Of a DNA stretch of 64,000 nt, positions 11,607-22,440 are shown in pieces. The notes beneath the pieces are model-generated. The model saw nothing but the letters and a program-made list of their open reading frames with translations. It was not told the DNA's origin and did no database searches. Position 1 is the stretch's first letter. Each line of letters opens with the position of its first letter. The stretch is from Diplolepis rosae (Eukaryota > Arthropoda > Insecta > Hymenoptera > Diplolepididae). The stretch is from the NCBI GenBank assembly GCA_030998225.1, contig JAPYXD010000522.1, positions 8,370,001 to 8,434,000 of the forward strand, given 5' to 3'. The translations under genes were made by a program, and so were the position numbers.

Positions 11607-12000
11607 AAAAGGCGTGAAGATTCAAACTTGCAAAATTATTTATAAAAAATCATTTTTTTGTTTTTAAAATCTTTTTTTTGGGTATTATAATTCCTTCAGT
11701 TTTACGCCTTTTTTGGTATTATCTTGAAAGTTATTCATAATTTAAGAAAAGTTTGAAATTTTGAGTTTTTTTCACAATATCTTTTTCGATAAAAGTATTA
11801 ACTCCGTCATATCAACAGAAGTTTTCTTTTACTGCAACGGAAACTTTTTTGCAAAAGCTGCGGAATATAATTCATTGAATACTGAAAAGAAATTCTGATT
11901 TATTTTGAATTTAAGGATTACATTGTGGATATTGCTTCGACGCCAAAACATTCACATACTTATGAACAGAACCGGAAATTCTTAAATGGCGGCCGCTCAC
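11607..12000. other. No recognised feature
   Basis: AT-rich spacer between the family P repeat and the Foldback element. Confidence 0.5.
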
Positions 12001-12008
12001 CTGTTTCT

Positions 12009-14300
12009 AGGTATGTTAAGTTGACGTAACCACATCGTCCAATCGAGTCCCCACCTATATCAGAATTAAAGGCTCATTTAAGGCTAATTTAATGCCATAT
12101 TGCTAAATTTAATGCTCTTTTATTTTTTTAAAAAACAATGGGTTCCGCTGGCTTAACGTTAAGTTGACGTAACCACACGTTAAAATAACATTTAAACAAG
12201 TTAAGGCCTATACCAGAATTGAAGGCTCATTTAGGGCTCTCGAAATACCCCATTGCTGAATTTAATGCTCCATTATTTTTTAAAAAAACAATGGGTTCCG
12301 CTGGCTTAACGTTAAGTTGACGTAACCACACGTTAAAATAACATTTAAACAAGTTATCGCCTATACCAGAATTTAAGGCTCATTTAGGGCTCTCGAAATA
12401 CACCGTACAAATTTTTAATTTTGTTTGTTTAAACAACATTTGTTTAAACAACTAATGTTACAAACAGCTCCTTGAAAAATTAAATGTTTATTAGATCGAT
12501 TTTGTATAGACAATCATACATGTTCCGTATATTTTATGTCTTTTCTTTTTATCTTCTTTGTTGTAATAAAACAATTAACAATATGCTCTCAAATAAACAC
12601 AAATACTTCAATATCTATGGTTATACAAAGTATGCTTTTACGAAAAATAGCAAAGTATCAAGTTATCACCTATGGCAGAATTTAGGGCTCATTTAGGGCT
12701 CTCGAAATACCCCATTGCTGAATTTAATGCTTCATTATTTTAAAAAAAAACAATGGGTTACGCTAGCTTAACGTTAAGTTGACGTAACCACACGTTAAAA
12801 TAACATTTAAACAAGTTATCGCCTATACCAGAATTTAAGGCTCATTTAGGGCTCTCGAAATACCCCATTGCTGAATTTAATGCTCCATTATTTTTTTAAA
12901 AAACAATGGGTTCCGCTGGCTTAACGTTAAGCTAGCGTAACCCATTGTTTTTAAAAAAAATAATGGAGCATTAAATTCAGCAATGGGGTATTTCGAGAGC
13001 CCTAAATGAGCCCTAAATTCTGCCATAGGTGATAACTTGATACTTTGCTATTTTTCGTAAAAGCATACTTTGTATAACCATAGATATTGAAGTATTTGTG
13101 TTTATTTGAGAGCATATTGTTAATTGTTTTATTACAACAAAGAAGATAAAAAGAAAAGACATAAAATATACGGAACATGTATGATTGTCTATACAAAATC
13201 GATCTAATAAACATTTAATTTTTTAAGGAGCTGTTTGTAACATTAGTTGTTTAAACAAATGTTGTTTAAACAAACAAAATTAAAAATTTGTATGGGGTAT
13301 TTCGAGAGCCCTAAATGAGCCTTCAATTCTGGTATAGGCGATAACTTGTTTAAATGTTATTTTAACGTGTGGTTACGTCAACTTAACGTTAAGCTAGCGT
13401 AACCCATTGTTTTTTTAAAAAATAATGGTGCATTAAATTCAGCAATGGGGTATTTCGAGAGCCCTAAATGAGCCCTAAATTCTGCCATAGGTGATAACTT
13501 GATACTTTGCTATTTTTCGTAAAAGCATACTTTGTATAACCATAGATATTGAAGTATTTGTGTTTATTTGAGAGCATATTGTTGATACTTTTATTACAAA
13601 AAATATGAGGAAATAAAACATAAACTATACGGAACATGTATGATTGTCTATACAAAATCGATCTAATAAACATTTAATTTTTTAAGGAGCTGTTTGTAAC
13701 ATTAGTTGTTTAAACAAATGTTGTTAAAATAAACAAAATTAAAGACTTGTATGGTGTATTTCGAGAGCCCTAAATGAGCCTTAAATTCTGGTATAGGCGA
13801 TAACTTGTTTAAATGTTATTTTAACGTGTGGTTACGTCAACTTAACGTTAAGCCAGCGGAACCCATTGTTTTTTTAAAAAATAATCGAGCATTAAATTCA
13901 GCAATGGGGTATTTCGAGAGCCCTAAATGAGCCTTCAATTCTGGTATAGGTCTTAACTTGTTTAAATGTTATTTTAACGTGTGGTTACGTCAACTTAACG
14001 TTAAGCCAGCGGAACCCATTGTTTTTTAAAAAATAATGGAGCATTACATTCAGCATTGGGGTATTTCGAGAGCCCTAAATGAGCCTTCAATTCTGGTATA
14101 GGCCTTAACTTGTTTAAATGTTATTTTAACGTGTGGTTACGTCAACTTAACGTTAAGCCAGCGGAACCCATTGTTTTTTTTTTAAATAAAGGAGCATTAA
14201 ATTAAGCAATATGGAATTAAAATAGCCATAAATGAGCCTTGAATTCTGATATAGGTGGGGACTCGATTGGACGATGTGGTTACGTCAACTTAACATACCT
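12009..14300. mobile_element. Foldback element (2292 bp) with 8-bp target duplication
   Basis: The ends are AGGTATGTTAAGTTGACG and its exact inverse. The flanks are an exact 8-bp direct repeat, CTGTTTCT, at 12001-12008 and 14301-14308. Each arm is built from tandem units of about 153 bp that contain TTAACGTTAAGTTGACG, CACACGTTAAAATAAC, GGCTCATTTAGGGCTC and CCCATTGCTGAATTTAATG. A longer segment (12484-12696) is repeated inverted at 13002-13214 and again at 13464-13673. The symmetry centre is GCTTAACGTTAAGC at 12919-12932. The 69-70-codon frames in the three long segments are nearly identical only because the DNA is, and I do not call them genes. The 8-bp duplication and modular long arms fit a Foldback-type element. 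Confidence 0.92.
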
Positions 14301-14539
14301 CTGTTTCTGTCATTTGAACCGAACTATTAACTATAGTGATTTCGTTGGATCAGCGAAACAGTTCAGTTGTCACGAAAAATAACAGAACGACTGAATTTCA
14401 ATCAACAGAACTTTTTCCGTTATTCCAACAACAACATATTTCTCTTAGTGTAATAATTTAGCAAGCCTCTGTAAACAAACTTTGTTTACATTTGTTTCAT
14501 CGATAGTCTACTTTTTTGTTTTGTAACTGTTTTGAAATG

Positions 14540-15205
14540 ATTTTCTACACTGATTGAAATTCCTGATAGGATTCTCAATTTTATCGAATTCTATCCAAAA
14601 CTTTAAGGGTTTTTGCATTTGGCTCTTAATCCAGTTCTATGTGAGCAGTGTATTAAATTTTGTCCATGTGGTTTTTTATCCGGCCCTATATGGAATATTA
14701 TCGGTGCCAAAAATCGACCTAATTGATTTTTCATTGAATTCTATCCGATAGTGTATCCGGTTAAAATATCTGGCTTTGACTAAGGTTCTATCCGGCGTAT
14801 CAAATTTTGTCCACCTGATTTTTCATTCGGTTCTATAAAGATTTTTTCCGGATAAAACCATATAAGATTCCATCTGGTGATTAAATCGATAAATAAGGAT
14901 GAAGAACAATTTTGGGTCTCAGATAGAAATAGCCACATTACCCAAGTTCCTGAATAGTTCCGCATAGAGTCGGATAAGATTCCATCTGGCTGATAATTGG
15001 ATTCTTTATTTCTAATAGTCGCTTAAAAGCCGGATATTCCCAGATAAAAAACCGTTTTTCTCACAGATGGAAATAGCCACCCAACGTAACTTACGAGAAA
15101 GTTCTGGATATAGACAGTTAGGTTTTAGTTTGGAGAATAATTTCTTTTCCCGTTCTGAATCTCCATTCAAAAGTCGAAAAGTACTGATAAAAAATCAGTT
15201 CTAGT
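14540..15205. repeat. Degenerate tandem repeat (about 190-200 bp units), left part
   Basis: Phrases such as ATAAGATTCCATCTGG, ATAATTGGATTCTTTATTTC, GAAATAGCCAC and ATCCGG recur about every 190-200 bp. The array resumes at 15840-16270, so a foldback element (15209-15838) and hairpin copy 2 interrupt one older array. Confidence 0.6.
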
Positions 15206-15208
15206 CTT

Positions 15209-15838
15209 AGAGGGATCCGCCACCTTTAATATTTTTATTTTTTTGAGGTTAGAAATTCCATATAATTTGTTTATGTTTAGTACTTTTATTTAGAAAGGTT
15301 TTGGTATTTTTTTAAAGATTCCAGCACTTTTATGTATTTTTGAACTGAAATTTTTTTGAAATTTTTTGATTTTGAATGACTTTTCTTGTTTTTTAACCAA
15401 TTGTAACGATTCTTTTTTCTTTTCTTCCTTACAATGTTTAGCAACTTTTTGGTTATGGAAAATAAGGTAATGTGACTGAAAAAGCGTTGCAAGTAAAATA
15501 AAATTTTGGGATATTTTTTATTTTAATTATTTTTATTTGCAACTTTTTTTCTATTATGTTACCCTATTTTCCATAACCCTAAAGGTGCTACAAATTGTAA
15601 GGAACAAAATAAAAACAGCAATCATGACAATTGTTTAAAAATCCAAAAAGTCATTCAAAGTCAAAAAATGTTAAAAAATGCCCAAAAAACTTGAAATTTT
15701 TCGTTTAAAAATACACAAAGATGCTGGATTTAAAAAAAAAACCTAAAATCTTTCTAAATAAAGGTACTAAAGATAAAAAAAATGATATGGAAGGTTTAAA
15801 CTCAAAAAATAAAAATATTAAAAGTGGCGGATCCCCTT
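15209..15838. mobile_element. Inverted-repeat element with GGGATCCGCCAC ends
   Basis: The left end GGGATCCGCCACCTTTAATA and the right end (inverse of GGGATCCGCCACTTTTAATA) start arms of about 260 bp, 15209-15465 and 15560-15838. Matching internal phrases include TTTCCATAACC/GGTTATGGAAA and TCATTCAAAGTC/GATTTTGAATGA. There is no transposase. The flanks (CTTAGA, CTTGAA) are only partly alike, so the target duplication is uncertain. Confidence 0.8.
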
Positions 15839-15839
15839 G

Positions 15840-16270
15840 AATGAATAAAGATACCCAACCTTAGTTTCTGAAAAGTTCCAGACACGATTGGATAAGATTT
15901 TATCGGGCAGATAATTGGATTTTCTGTTTCTAATGGACACTTGAAAGTCGAATAATACCAGTGATCCCAGAATGCGTAAGATTTTTGCTCCCACCATGCA
16001 TCCCACCAGCTCATTGCGTCTTCCTCATTCAACCAACTTCGTGCAGTAGAGCGAGGAAGAAACCATGAGCTGGTGGGATCCATGGTGGGAGCAAAAATCT
16101 TACGCATTCTGGGATCACTGAATAATACTATATAGAAAACGATTTTTGGTTCTAATACATGATAATAGCCATCCAAAGTACATTCCGAAATAGTTTCAGA
16201 TAGGGCCAGATAAACATTTATGTGTCAAATAATTGGATATTTTGTTTCTAATAGCTATTGAAAATATTAA
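15840..16270. repeat. Degenerate tandem repeat, right part
   Basis: Continues the 14540-15205 array with CAGATAATTGGATTTTCTG, TTTCTAATGGACACTTG and ATAATAGCCATCC. Hairpin MITE copy 2 interrupts it at 15959-16120. Confidence 0.6.
15959..16120. mobile_element. hAT-type hairpin MITE, copy 2 (162 bp)
   Basis: The ends CAGTGATCCCAGAATGCG and their inverse are flanked by an exact 8-bp duplication, AATAATAC, at 15951-15958 and 16121-16128. The outer arm between the shared terminus and CACCATG is different from copies 1 and 3 (GTAAGATTTTTGC instead of a GC-rich stretch), and the opposite arm carries the matching complement. Confidence 0.92.
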
Positions 16271-16379
16271 TAGAATACATATTAATATTATATTGGATTT
16301 GTAAATACTGTAAATTAATTAGTTGAGTTTGAAATTTTTGTCACTGCCTACATTATCGGAGGATCAAGACATCGAAAGA

Positions 16380-16420
16380 TCTGGGCTCGTATCCCAGCGC
16401 AGTCGAAAGCGTCTTTTTTT
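16380..16420 (+). other. tRNA T-arm/B-box-like motif before a T run
   Basis: CTGGGCTCGTATCCCAG can form a 5-bp stem with a 7-base loop like a tRNA T-arm, and GGCTCGTATCC resembles the pol III B box (GGTTCGANTCC). A run of T follows at about 16413. No acceptor stem or A box was found, so this is at best a SINE or tRNA remnant. Confidence 0.25.
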
Positions 16421-16429
16421 TCCACAGAA

Positions 16430-17134
16430 AGATTTCCAAATTCTTCAAATACTGTAAATTAATGATCTGTAATTATATTATGTGCTAAGCCAAAGTATTT
16501 CATTACTAAACTTCTTTCATGAGTATTTTATGTATTGTCAATTATTTTTAAGTACAGTCTTATTGGTAACTATTGTGCATAAATTGAGTAAATTAAATAT
16601 TTCGAACAATTCATGACTAATATTGAGAAGATGATGCAATAATTTTTGAAGGATTCATTTTTTATTATTTTCTCTAAAATTATTTAAATTAAAAAAAAAA
16701 TGTACGGTAAACTGAGAATTCGAGGCATGTTGAGTAGGATTATAAATTTTGCACGTGGTTTTGTGAATGTAAGATTAAAGCTATCGTAGTTATAAGTCTG
16801 ACAAGTCTTTAGCGATGTGTCCAGAATATTCAACATCCCTTGATACAGGCTCTGAAACTTTCTGAAGACTTTAACAGCCAGTGCTTTAATTCTACACTTA
16901 CCAGTTCTTGGCAAAAAACTTTCCTGTCATCTCCTTTACATTTTCTGAATGTTGCTAATTACGAAATTCATATGAAACAGTCTAATTAACTTTTCTCGTT
17001 GGTCATTTATTCTTTAGCATAATTTTCAATTTATAATTCGATTTGAGTCGAAGACATGAAATCAGGAAGAATATTCTGGAAAATAACGAAATATGATTTA
17101 GTATAAAAATGGAACTTTCTGTGGTAAAAATATG
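16430..17134. other. No recognised feature
   Basis: AT-rich. The open frame at 16684-16914 (minus) has no family signature. Confidence 0.45.
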
Positions 17135-17270
17135 CCCTTAATTTTCTTCAAAATATCTCAATAAGGAAAAACAATCGTAGACTTTATTTTAGCAAAAGAT
17201 TTTGCATTTCAACGCTTATTTCGTATCTCATATATATTGGTTAAAAAATAGAATTTTTAATTTTCAAGAG
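17135..17270 (+). repeat. Family P repeat, 5' fragment
   Basis: TCAAAATATCTCAATAAGG through TTTCGTATCTCATATAT matches the start of the periodic repeat at 10600. Copy truncated at about 17270. Confidence 0.75.
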
Positions 17271-17540
17271 TGTTTTCATGACACGCGCAATGAAAATTTG
17301 GCTTTCGCTGCCTCTTGAGCGATGCGAAAACATCGGATTCTTGACAAATCGAAAAAAAATGAGCGAGCGGGGCGAATAAAAATATCAGCTATAGATGTGA
17401 AAGCGATTTTCGTATGTCTTTGCGTTGACACGACTGAATGAATGTGTTGGAGTTTCGTGCACGCATGTCTTTGCTCTAACTTCACTATTGTAGCGACGCT
17501 GTGTCATTGTTTCATCGTTTTGTGAAACCAAAATCAGCAT

Positions 17541-17875
17541 CCCAGGTGGAAATTTACTACTGGCGCGGTACCATGCCAGTACCACCGTCGGATTTTTGGT
17601 ACTGGTCCAGTACTATCAGCCGGTAGTGGTGATATTAATCAGTACTGCGCCTGTAGTAAACCAGTAAAGTGCCAACTGTCAATGATACCTCTACTTCAGA
17701 GTTTCACCAGTTCTGCCAAAGAATGCCGCGCCAGTACTGCGCCAGTAGTAAGCCAGTACTACACCAATGTATGGCACAGTATTGACAGGCAGTACTGGCA
17801 TTACTCCTCGGTTATAACTGGCACAGTACTGCGCCAGTTGTAAATACCGTCTGGCCTCTGACTTTTCCACCTGGG
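17541..17875. mobile_element. MITE with CCCAGGTGGAAA ends (335 bp)
   Basis: Terminal CCCAGGTGGAAA and its inverse enclose many copies of CCAGTACTGC and CAGTAGTA. The flanks ATCAGCAT and ATCGGCAA match at six of eight positions, so a diverged 8-bp duplication is possible. Confidence 0.7.
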
Positions 17876-17898
17876 ATCGGCAAAATATCATCAATCTT

Positions 17899-18170
17899 CT
17901 CTCTAAATCTGAATCAGTTAAATTTTCACTGATTGAATCAGTGATTTGTCTTTTCACTGATTCATCAGTGAAAAAAGATTTTTCACTGTTAAATCAGTTA
18001 ATTTTACCTGATGAATCAGTGAAAAAAATATTTTTCATTGTCAAATCAGTCAATTTTCACTGAAATAATCAGTCAAATTTGACTGATTTACAGTAACCTC
18101 TTTTTAGCTATTTGAATCAGTCAAATTTCACTGATAATCAGTAGATTTTGACTGATTCAAATTTAGAGAG
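17899..18170. mobile_element. MITE with CTCTCTAAAT ends (272 bp)
   Basis: Ends CTCTCTAAATCTGAATCAG and the inverse of CTCTCTAAATTTGAATCAG. The interior is almost entirely permutations of AATCAGT and TTTTCACTGA. The flanking dinucleotide is TT on both sides. It ends 51 bp upstream of the Crypton start codon. Confidence 0.8.
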
Positions 18171-18653
18171 TTCGTCGTAATCCTCATTAGAATCTCAGAA
18201 AATCCGATTTCTGCGGGAAAAATGGAAGACTATGACAGTGGAATAGTCGGCGAAGATTTCGAAACCTCAGAAGACATCGAAACTTTAGCTAAAGAAGCCG
18301 AACTAAATTCGGTCCCCAAAAAATCCCTAGAAAAATACAAATCAACGTTTGAAATATTCAAAATGTGACAGCGATCGAAAAACACGTCAACTTTTAGAAA
18401 AAAAACATTTCCGGCTTTTTTCAACGAACAGTCAAAGTAGTTCAAACCCACGACCTTATGGAGGCAGTATTCGATCATTAGGACGATGACGAAATCAAAT
18501 CACGACATGGACATTGGCACTTATCCGAAATTGAGGCAATTCCTCAAAAACAAATCTGTTGGATATTGTCCCAACAAAGCCGCGGTCTTTTCACCAGAAG
18601 CAATTCGACGATTTTTAAATGAGGCTCCAGACAAGCGATTTCTTGATGTAAAG

Positions 18654-18729
18654 GTAAATTTTATATATTTTTAATAACATAAACTACGACTTTCGATGAA
18701 ATTTAGAAATTTGCAATTTTTATTCCTAG
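18654..18729 (+). other. Small GT-AG intron in the Crypton
   Basis: AAG|GTAAATTTT at the donor and TTTTTATTCCTAG|GTT at the acceptor. Removing the 76 bp joins FLDVK to VIAVLGIHG in frame, which is the conserved order in this recombinase family. The boundaries are inferred from sequence only. Confidence 0.75.
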
Positions 18730-19046
18730 GTTATAGCAGTTTTGGGAATTCACGGAATTGGTTAACCTTACAGTCGAGGACATCCAATATCACGGCGATG
18801 TGATTCTTGTGAAATTCCCGTATACAAAAACACACAAAGAACGGCCCTATACTCTTTTAGGTGCACAAGCAGCTATTTTCAAGAAGTATGTTTATCTCAG
18901 ACCTACAAAAGTGCCAACGAATAGATTTTTCTTGAATTTCCAAAATGGAAAATGTACTGTACAAGTGATTGGCAAAAACAAAATAGCCATGTGTCCCTAC
19001 AAAATCGCAACGTATCTTGGATTGCCTGATTCAACTCGATACACTG

Positions 19047-20441
19047 CCCAAGCAGAAATTAACAGTTGGACCAACGTCGATCCAACGCTGGATACCAACT
19101 TCCGATTGTCGGAATCCGCCTGTCGACGGGCAGTCGAAATGATAACGATATACTGCGTTGGTACAACACCAGTTTCCATCGTTGTACTAATACTGGTACT
19201 GGTAACCAACATATTTTCAACGCTGGCTGTCAACATTTCTAAAATACTGGTAATATACTTTTATTATTATTGCTTTACGGGCAAAGACGTACTTTGAAGA
19301 AGACTACCAGTGTCGAATCAACTTTGTACAAACACTGGTATTTTGCAGCGTTTATTACACAGGTCAACATTTTATCTACTCTGGAACACCAGAAACGGAT
19401 TGGATATACAAAGGTTTTTGAGGCCGCTGATTACGATGAGAGGGTCAGTTAATCTCTATCACGCCAGGTTCAAGGTCATTTGAAGGTCAAGTGTAGAAAA
19501 ATCTGAAACATTCTTACTTATGTGTTTGAGGTCACTGAGTTCGAATCCAAGGTTTTGTTTGTTATATTTGTGTCTCTGTTTATGAATTGCTTAATTAACT
19601 AACCTCCATATTGATGATTTGATTATATTCTTTTGAATGCGCATAAAAATTTGAATTTATTTTTGGAAATACACTGCCTGCAAAAAAGGTAGAAGCTGCC
19701 TAAGTCGTTTTTGCATGATTAAGATATTTTTTCAGTTTTCCTATATTTGACCTTCAGATGACCTTGAATTTGGCGTGATCAAGACTAACTGACCTTGGAT
19801 TCGAACTCAGTGACCTCAAACACATAAGTAAGAATTTTTAAGATTTTTCTGACGCATTTTTCTACACTTGACCTTTAAATGACCTTGATTCTCGCAGAGT
19901 CAAGGCTAACTGATCTCGGTGTCGAACTTAGTGACCATAAAAAAATAAGTATGACTTTTTCCAGATTTTTCTAACAGTTTTTCCTATATTTGACCTTCAG
20001 ATGACCTTGAATTTGGCGTGATCAAGACTAACTGACCTGGAATTCGAACTCAGTGACCTCAAACACATAAGTAAGAATTATTCTAGATTTTGCTGACGCA
20101 TTTTTCTACACTTGACCTTCAAATGACCTTGAACCTGACGTTATGTAGGTTAAATGACCCTATCATCGTAATCAGCGACCTCAAAAAACTTTGTATATCC
20201 AATCCGTTTCTGGTTATCCAGAGTAGACAAAATGTTGACCTGTGTTATCAGAGTCGATTAGACATTGAGTGTACCTTGTACATCCATTGATGGAAAATTA
20301 CTTTATCCACAGTCGGAAGAAGATTGGGCCAATTGTTTCCCAACATTATACCAACGTTGATAATGAAAAGTTGATCTCCTACTTTGGGCCAACATTTAAC
20401 CGATTATAATGGTCGGCAGAGTGTTATGATTTCTGCTTGGG
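19047..20441. mobile_element. CCCAAGCAG element, copy 1 (1395 bp)
   Basis: Ends CCCAAGCAGAAATTAACAG and the inverse of CCCAAGCAGAAATCATAAC, flanked by TG on both sides (19045-19046, 20442-20443). Removing the element and one TG restores the recombinase phrase Y-T-G-H-S-F-R. Sub-terminal ACGTTGG and CCAACGTT motifs are abundant. No transposase. A second foldback sits inside (19362-20241). Copy 2, in opposite orientation, is at 20721-22050. Confidence 0.85.
19362..20241. mobile_element. Foldback with TGACCTTGA repeats, nested
   Basis: The inverted ends share GGTCAACATTTTATCTACTC and TTGGATATACAAAG. The interior holds four direct units of about 122 bp (near 19748, 19870, 19991 and 20113) with TTGACCTTCAAATGACCTTG, plus one inverted unit near 19467. 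Five exact TCAAGGTCA nonamers occur: 19470-19478 on the plus strand and 19759-19767, 19880-19888, 20002-20010 and 20124-20132 on the minus strand. Confidence 0.75.
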
Positions 20442-20897
20442 TGGTCACAGTTTCCGCGGGACCTTAGCAACGATTCTCGCCGATAGTGGAGCGGACATCA
20501 CGACAATAAAAAGACATGGAGAATGGAAATCCATTGCATTCGCAGAAGCTTATTCTTCTATATAAATTTGTAAAATTTTAATACAATTGGAAGTGAAAGA
20601 AAAGTCGGACAAATCATAGCAGTAGAATCAAGATCAAAGTAGAATTAATCAGTAGAAGCAATTCCTTCACTAAAACCGTAACTATGTAACGGAAAATAAA
20701 ACACAAATCACAAAAAGCGATCCAAGCAGAAATCATGACCCTCTGCCGACTGTGACGATCGGTTAAACATTGATCCGATGTAGGAGATCGACTGTCGATT
20801 ACCAACGTTGGTACAATGTTGGGAAAAAATTGGTTCAACCTGATTCCGACTGTGGAAAAAGTAAATTTTCCGATTGTGGATGTACGAGGTCTGGCCA

Positions 20898-21189
20898 CAC
20901 TCTTAAAAATCTTATTAATTTTAATAGACTTTAATATACAAGTGGTAAATTAAAATCAATAGATTTGTATATTATGCAAAATTAATATACATTCATATTA
21001 AATTTTATAACTTTTCAATCAAAATATATTTAAATTAACAAACATTATTCAAATATATACACATGTGTATTAAAATTCAAATAAAAGTTTATATTTTTTT
21101 AAATTAAAGTATTTTAAATTTGATATACGTTACTCAAAAAAACTTCCATTACATGTAATGGGAGTTTAATACAGAAATTTCTAACAGTG
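20898..21189. mobile_element. MITE with CACTSTTA ends (292 bp)
   Basis: Ends CACTCTTAAAAATCT and the inverse of CACTGTTAGAAATTTCT, flanked by CA on both sides. The interior is extremely AT-rich with ATTAATATAC-like repeats. Copy 1 of the host element continues without interruption at this place. Confidence 0.7.
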
Positions 21190-21393
21190 CAGTGTCTATT
21201 CAGTCCCGGTAGTCGACTGTAAAATACCAGCGTTTGTACAATGTTGGATGTACAACAAGCCCAACCTTCTTCCGACTGTGGAAAAAGTAATTTTCCGTCA
21301 GTAAATGTACAAGGTCCACCCAGTGTTTAATCGACTCTGATAATTAACACTGTAAAATACCAGTGTTTGTACAAAGTTGATTCAACACTGGTA

Positions 21394-21805
21394 CACTCTA
21401 AAAAAGTCTATTGATAGTGAAGTTAGGTTCCTTTCAAAATGCACCCATTGATATTAAGCAGATTTCGTTTGTCTATCAACAGAATCGTTTTACTGTTATT
21501 GTAGTATTGATGATAACCAATTTAATATTGGCATTTGTCAAAGTTGGGCTTGTGTACATTTCTAATATTTACATGAGATAGGTTATATCATACAATTTGT
21601 TTTCTTTCATCCTCGAAATTATTATTTTTTGTACGAGAAAGAATTTCATTTCAACACCAAAGGTAATACGTTGACAGTAAAAGATTAGCATTTGAAACGA
21701 TAATCGTTCAACTGCTAAAGGATTTCCTCTTATGCCAATTTTCAATAGAAAATCCTTTAACAGTAAAAGGAATCGTTTGAGAGTCAATAGTCTGTTTTTA
21801 GAGTG
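21394..21805. mobile_element. MITE with CACTCTAAAAA ends (412 bp)
   Basis: Left CACTCTAAAAAAGTCTATTG and right TTTTTAGAGTG, with TA at 21392-21393 and 21806-21807. Host copy 1 has the uninterrupted sequence (CACTGGTAGTCTTC on the opposite strand, near 19300-19315), which confirms insertion into a TA. Confidence 0.88.
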
Positions 21806-22440
21806 TAGTCTTCTTTAAAAAATGTCTTTAAGCGTAAAACATGGATTTAATGATAAAAGTATATAACCAGTATTTTAGAAATGTTGACAGCCAGCATTAA
21901 AAATATGTTGGCTACCAGTATTGATATAACGTTGGAAACTGGTGTTGTATCAACCAAGTACATCGTTATCATTTCAACTGTCCGTCGACAGTCGGAAGTT
22001 GGCATCCAATGTTGGATCGACGTTGGTCCGATTGTTAATTTCTGCTTGGGGAGAACTGCACTATTTCTGAGGAGATTTCCGAGACTTTCGAGATTTTTAA
22101 GAAACGTTTGGAAGAAAAAACGCCGAGTATCCAATTGAGCAATTGCTCTGTTAGATTCAATTTTTACAACAAGTAATTTTTTATTTTGAAGCATTACATT
22201 TCCTATTCAACTTCATTTCACAGTACACGAGTATAAAAATATTGTAAAATGTTGAAGTATTAATAATTTATTTTAAAATAAAATAAAGAATTATTTTTTA
22301 AAAAATTGTCTTAAATTTGTTTTAATTCACAAGGATGAATGAAATTTTTTTTAAAAATGCAATAATTTCATAGTTATCAAAAAATTGCGTGGAATTTAGT
22401 CATCATAATCGCAAAATGTTCGAAAATATTGACAATAATA

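Larger units (their letters stand above)
20721..22050. mobile_element. CCCAAGCAG element, copy 2 (1330 bp)
   Basis: Same ends as copy 1 but inverted, with the left end reading TCCAAGCAGAAATCATG. The flanks are GA on both sides (20719-20720, 22051-22052). It carries two further MITEs (20898-21189 and 21394-21805) that copy 1 lacks, and it lacks the nested foldback of copy 1. Confidence 0.8.
18222..22176 (+). pseudogene. Crypton-like tyrosine recombinase, interrupted
   Basis: The frame starts at ATG 18222 (MEDYDSGIVGEDFE) with SVPKKSLEKYKSTFEIFK, followed by a stop. It continues via NEQSK, TLWRQYSIIR and KLRQFLKNKSVGYCPNK to APDKRFLDVK at 18653. A 76-bp GT..AG intron (18654-18729) follows. VIAVLGIHG then joins LVNLTVEDIQYHGDVILVK with a small deletion where the first catalytic Arg of this family normally sits. 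The frame runs to YLGLPDSTRYT at 19046. An inserted element (19047-20441) splits it, and it resumes as HSFRGTLATILADSGADITT, KRHGEWKS and EAYSS, which supply the His-x-x-Arg, His and Tyr motifs of a tyrosine recombinase. A second insertion (20721-22050) precedes a C-terminus ending in NCSVRFNFYNK and a stop at 22176. The fold and order match insect Cryptons (DUF3504/KIAA1958-like). It is inactive. Confidence 0.85.

Noticed and set aside
12484..13673. Three near-identical 69-70-residue open frames as a small gene family
   Set aside because: They lie in the arms of a Foldback element and are alike because the DNA is duplicated. No domain or start context supports them.
18486..19297. Two separate host genes
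   Set aside because: Both frames belong to one Crypton recombinase split by an intron and an inserted element.
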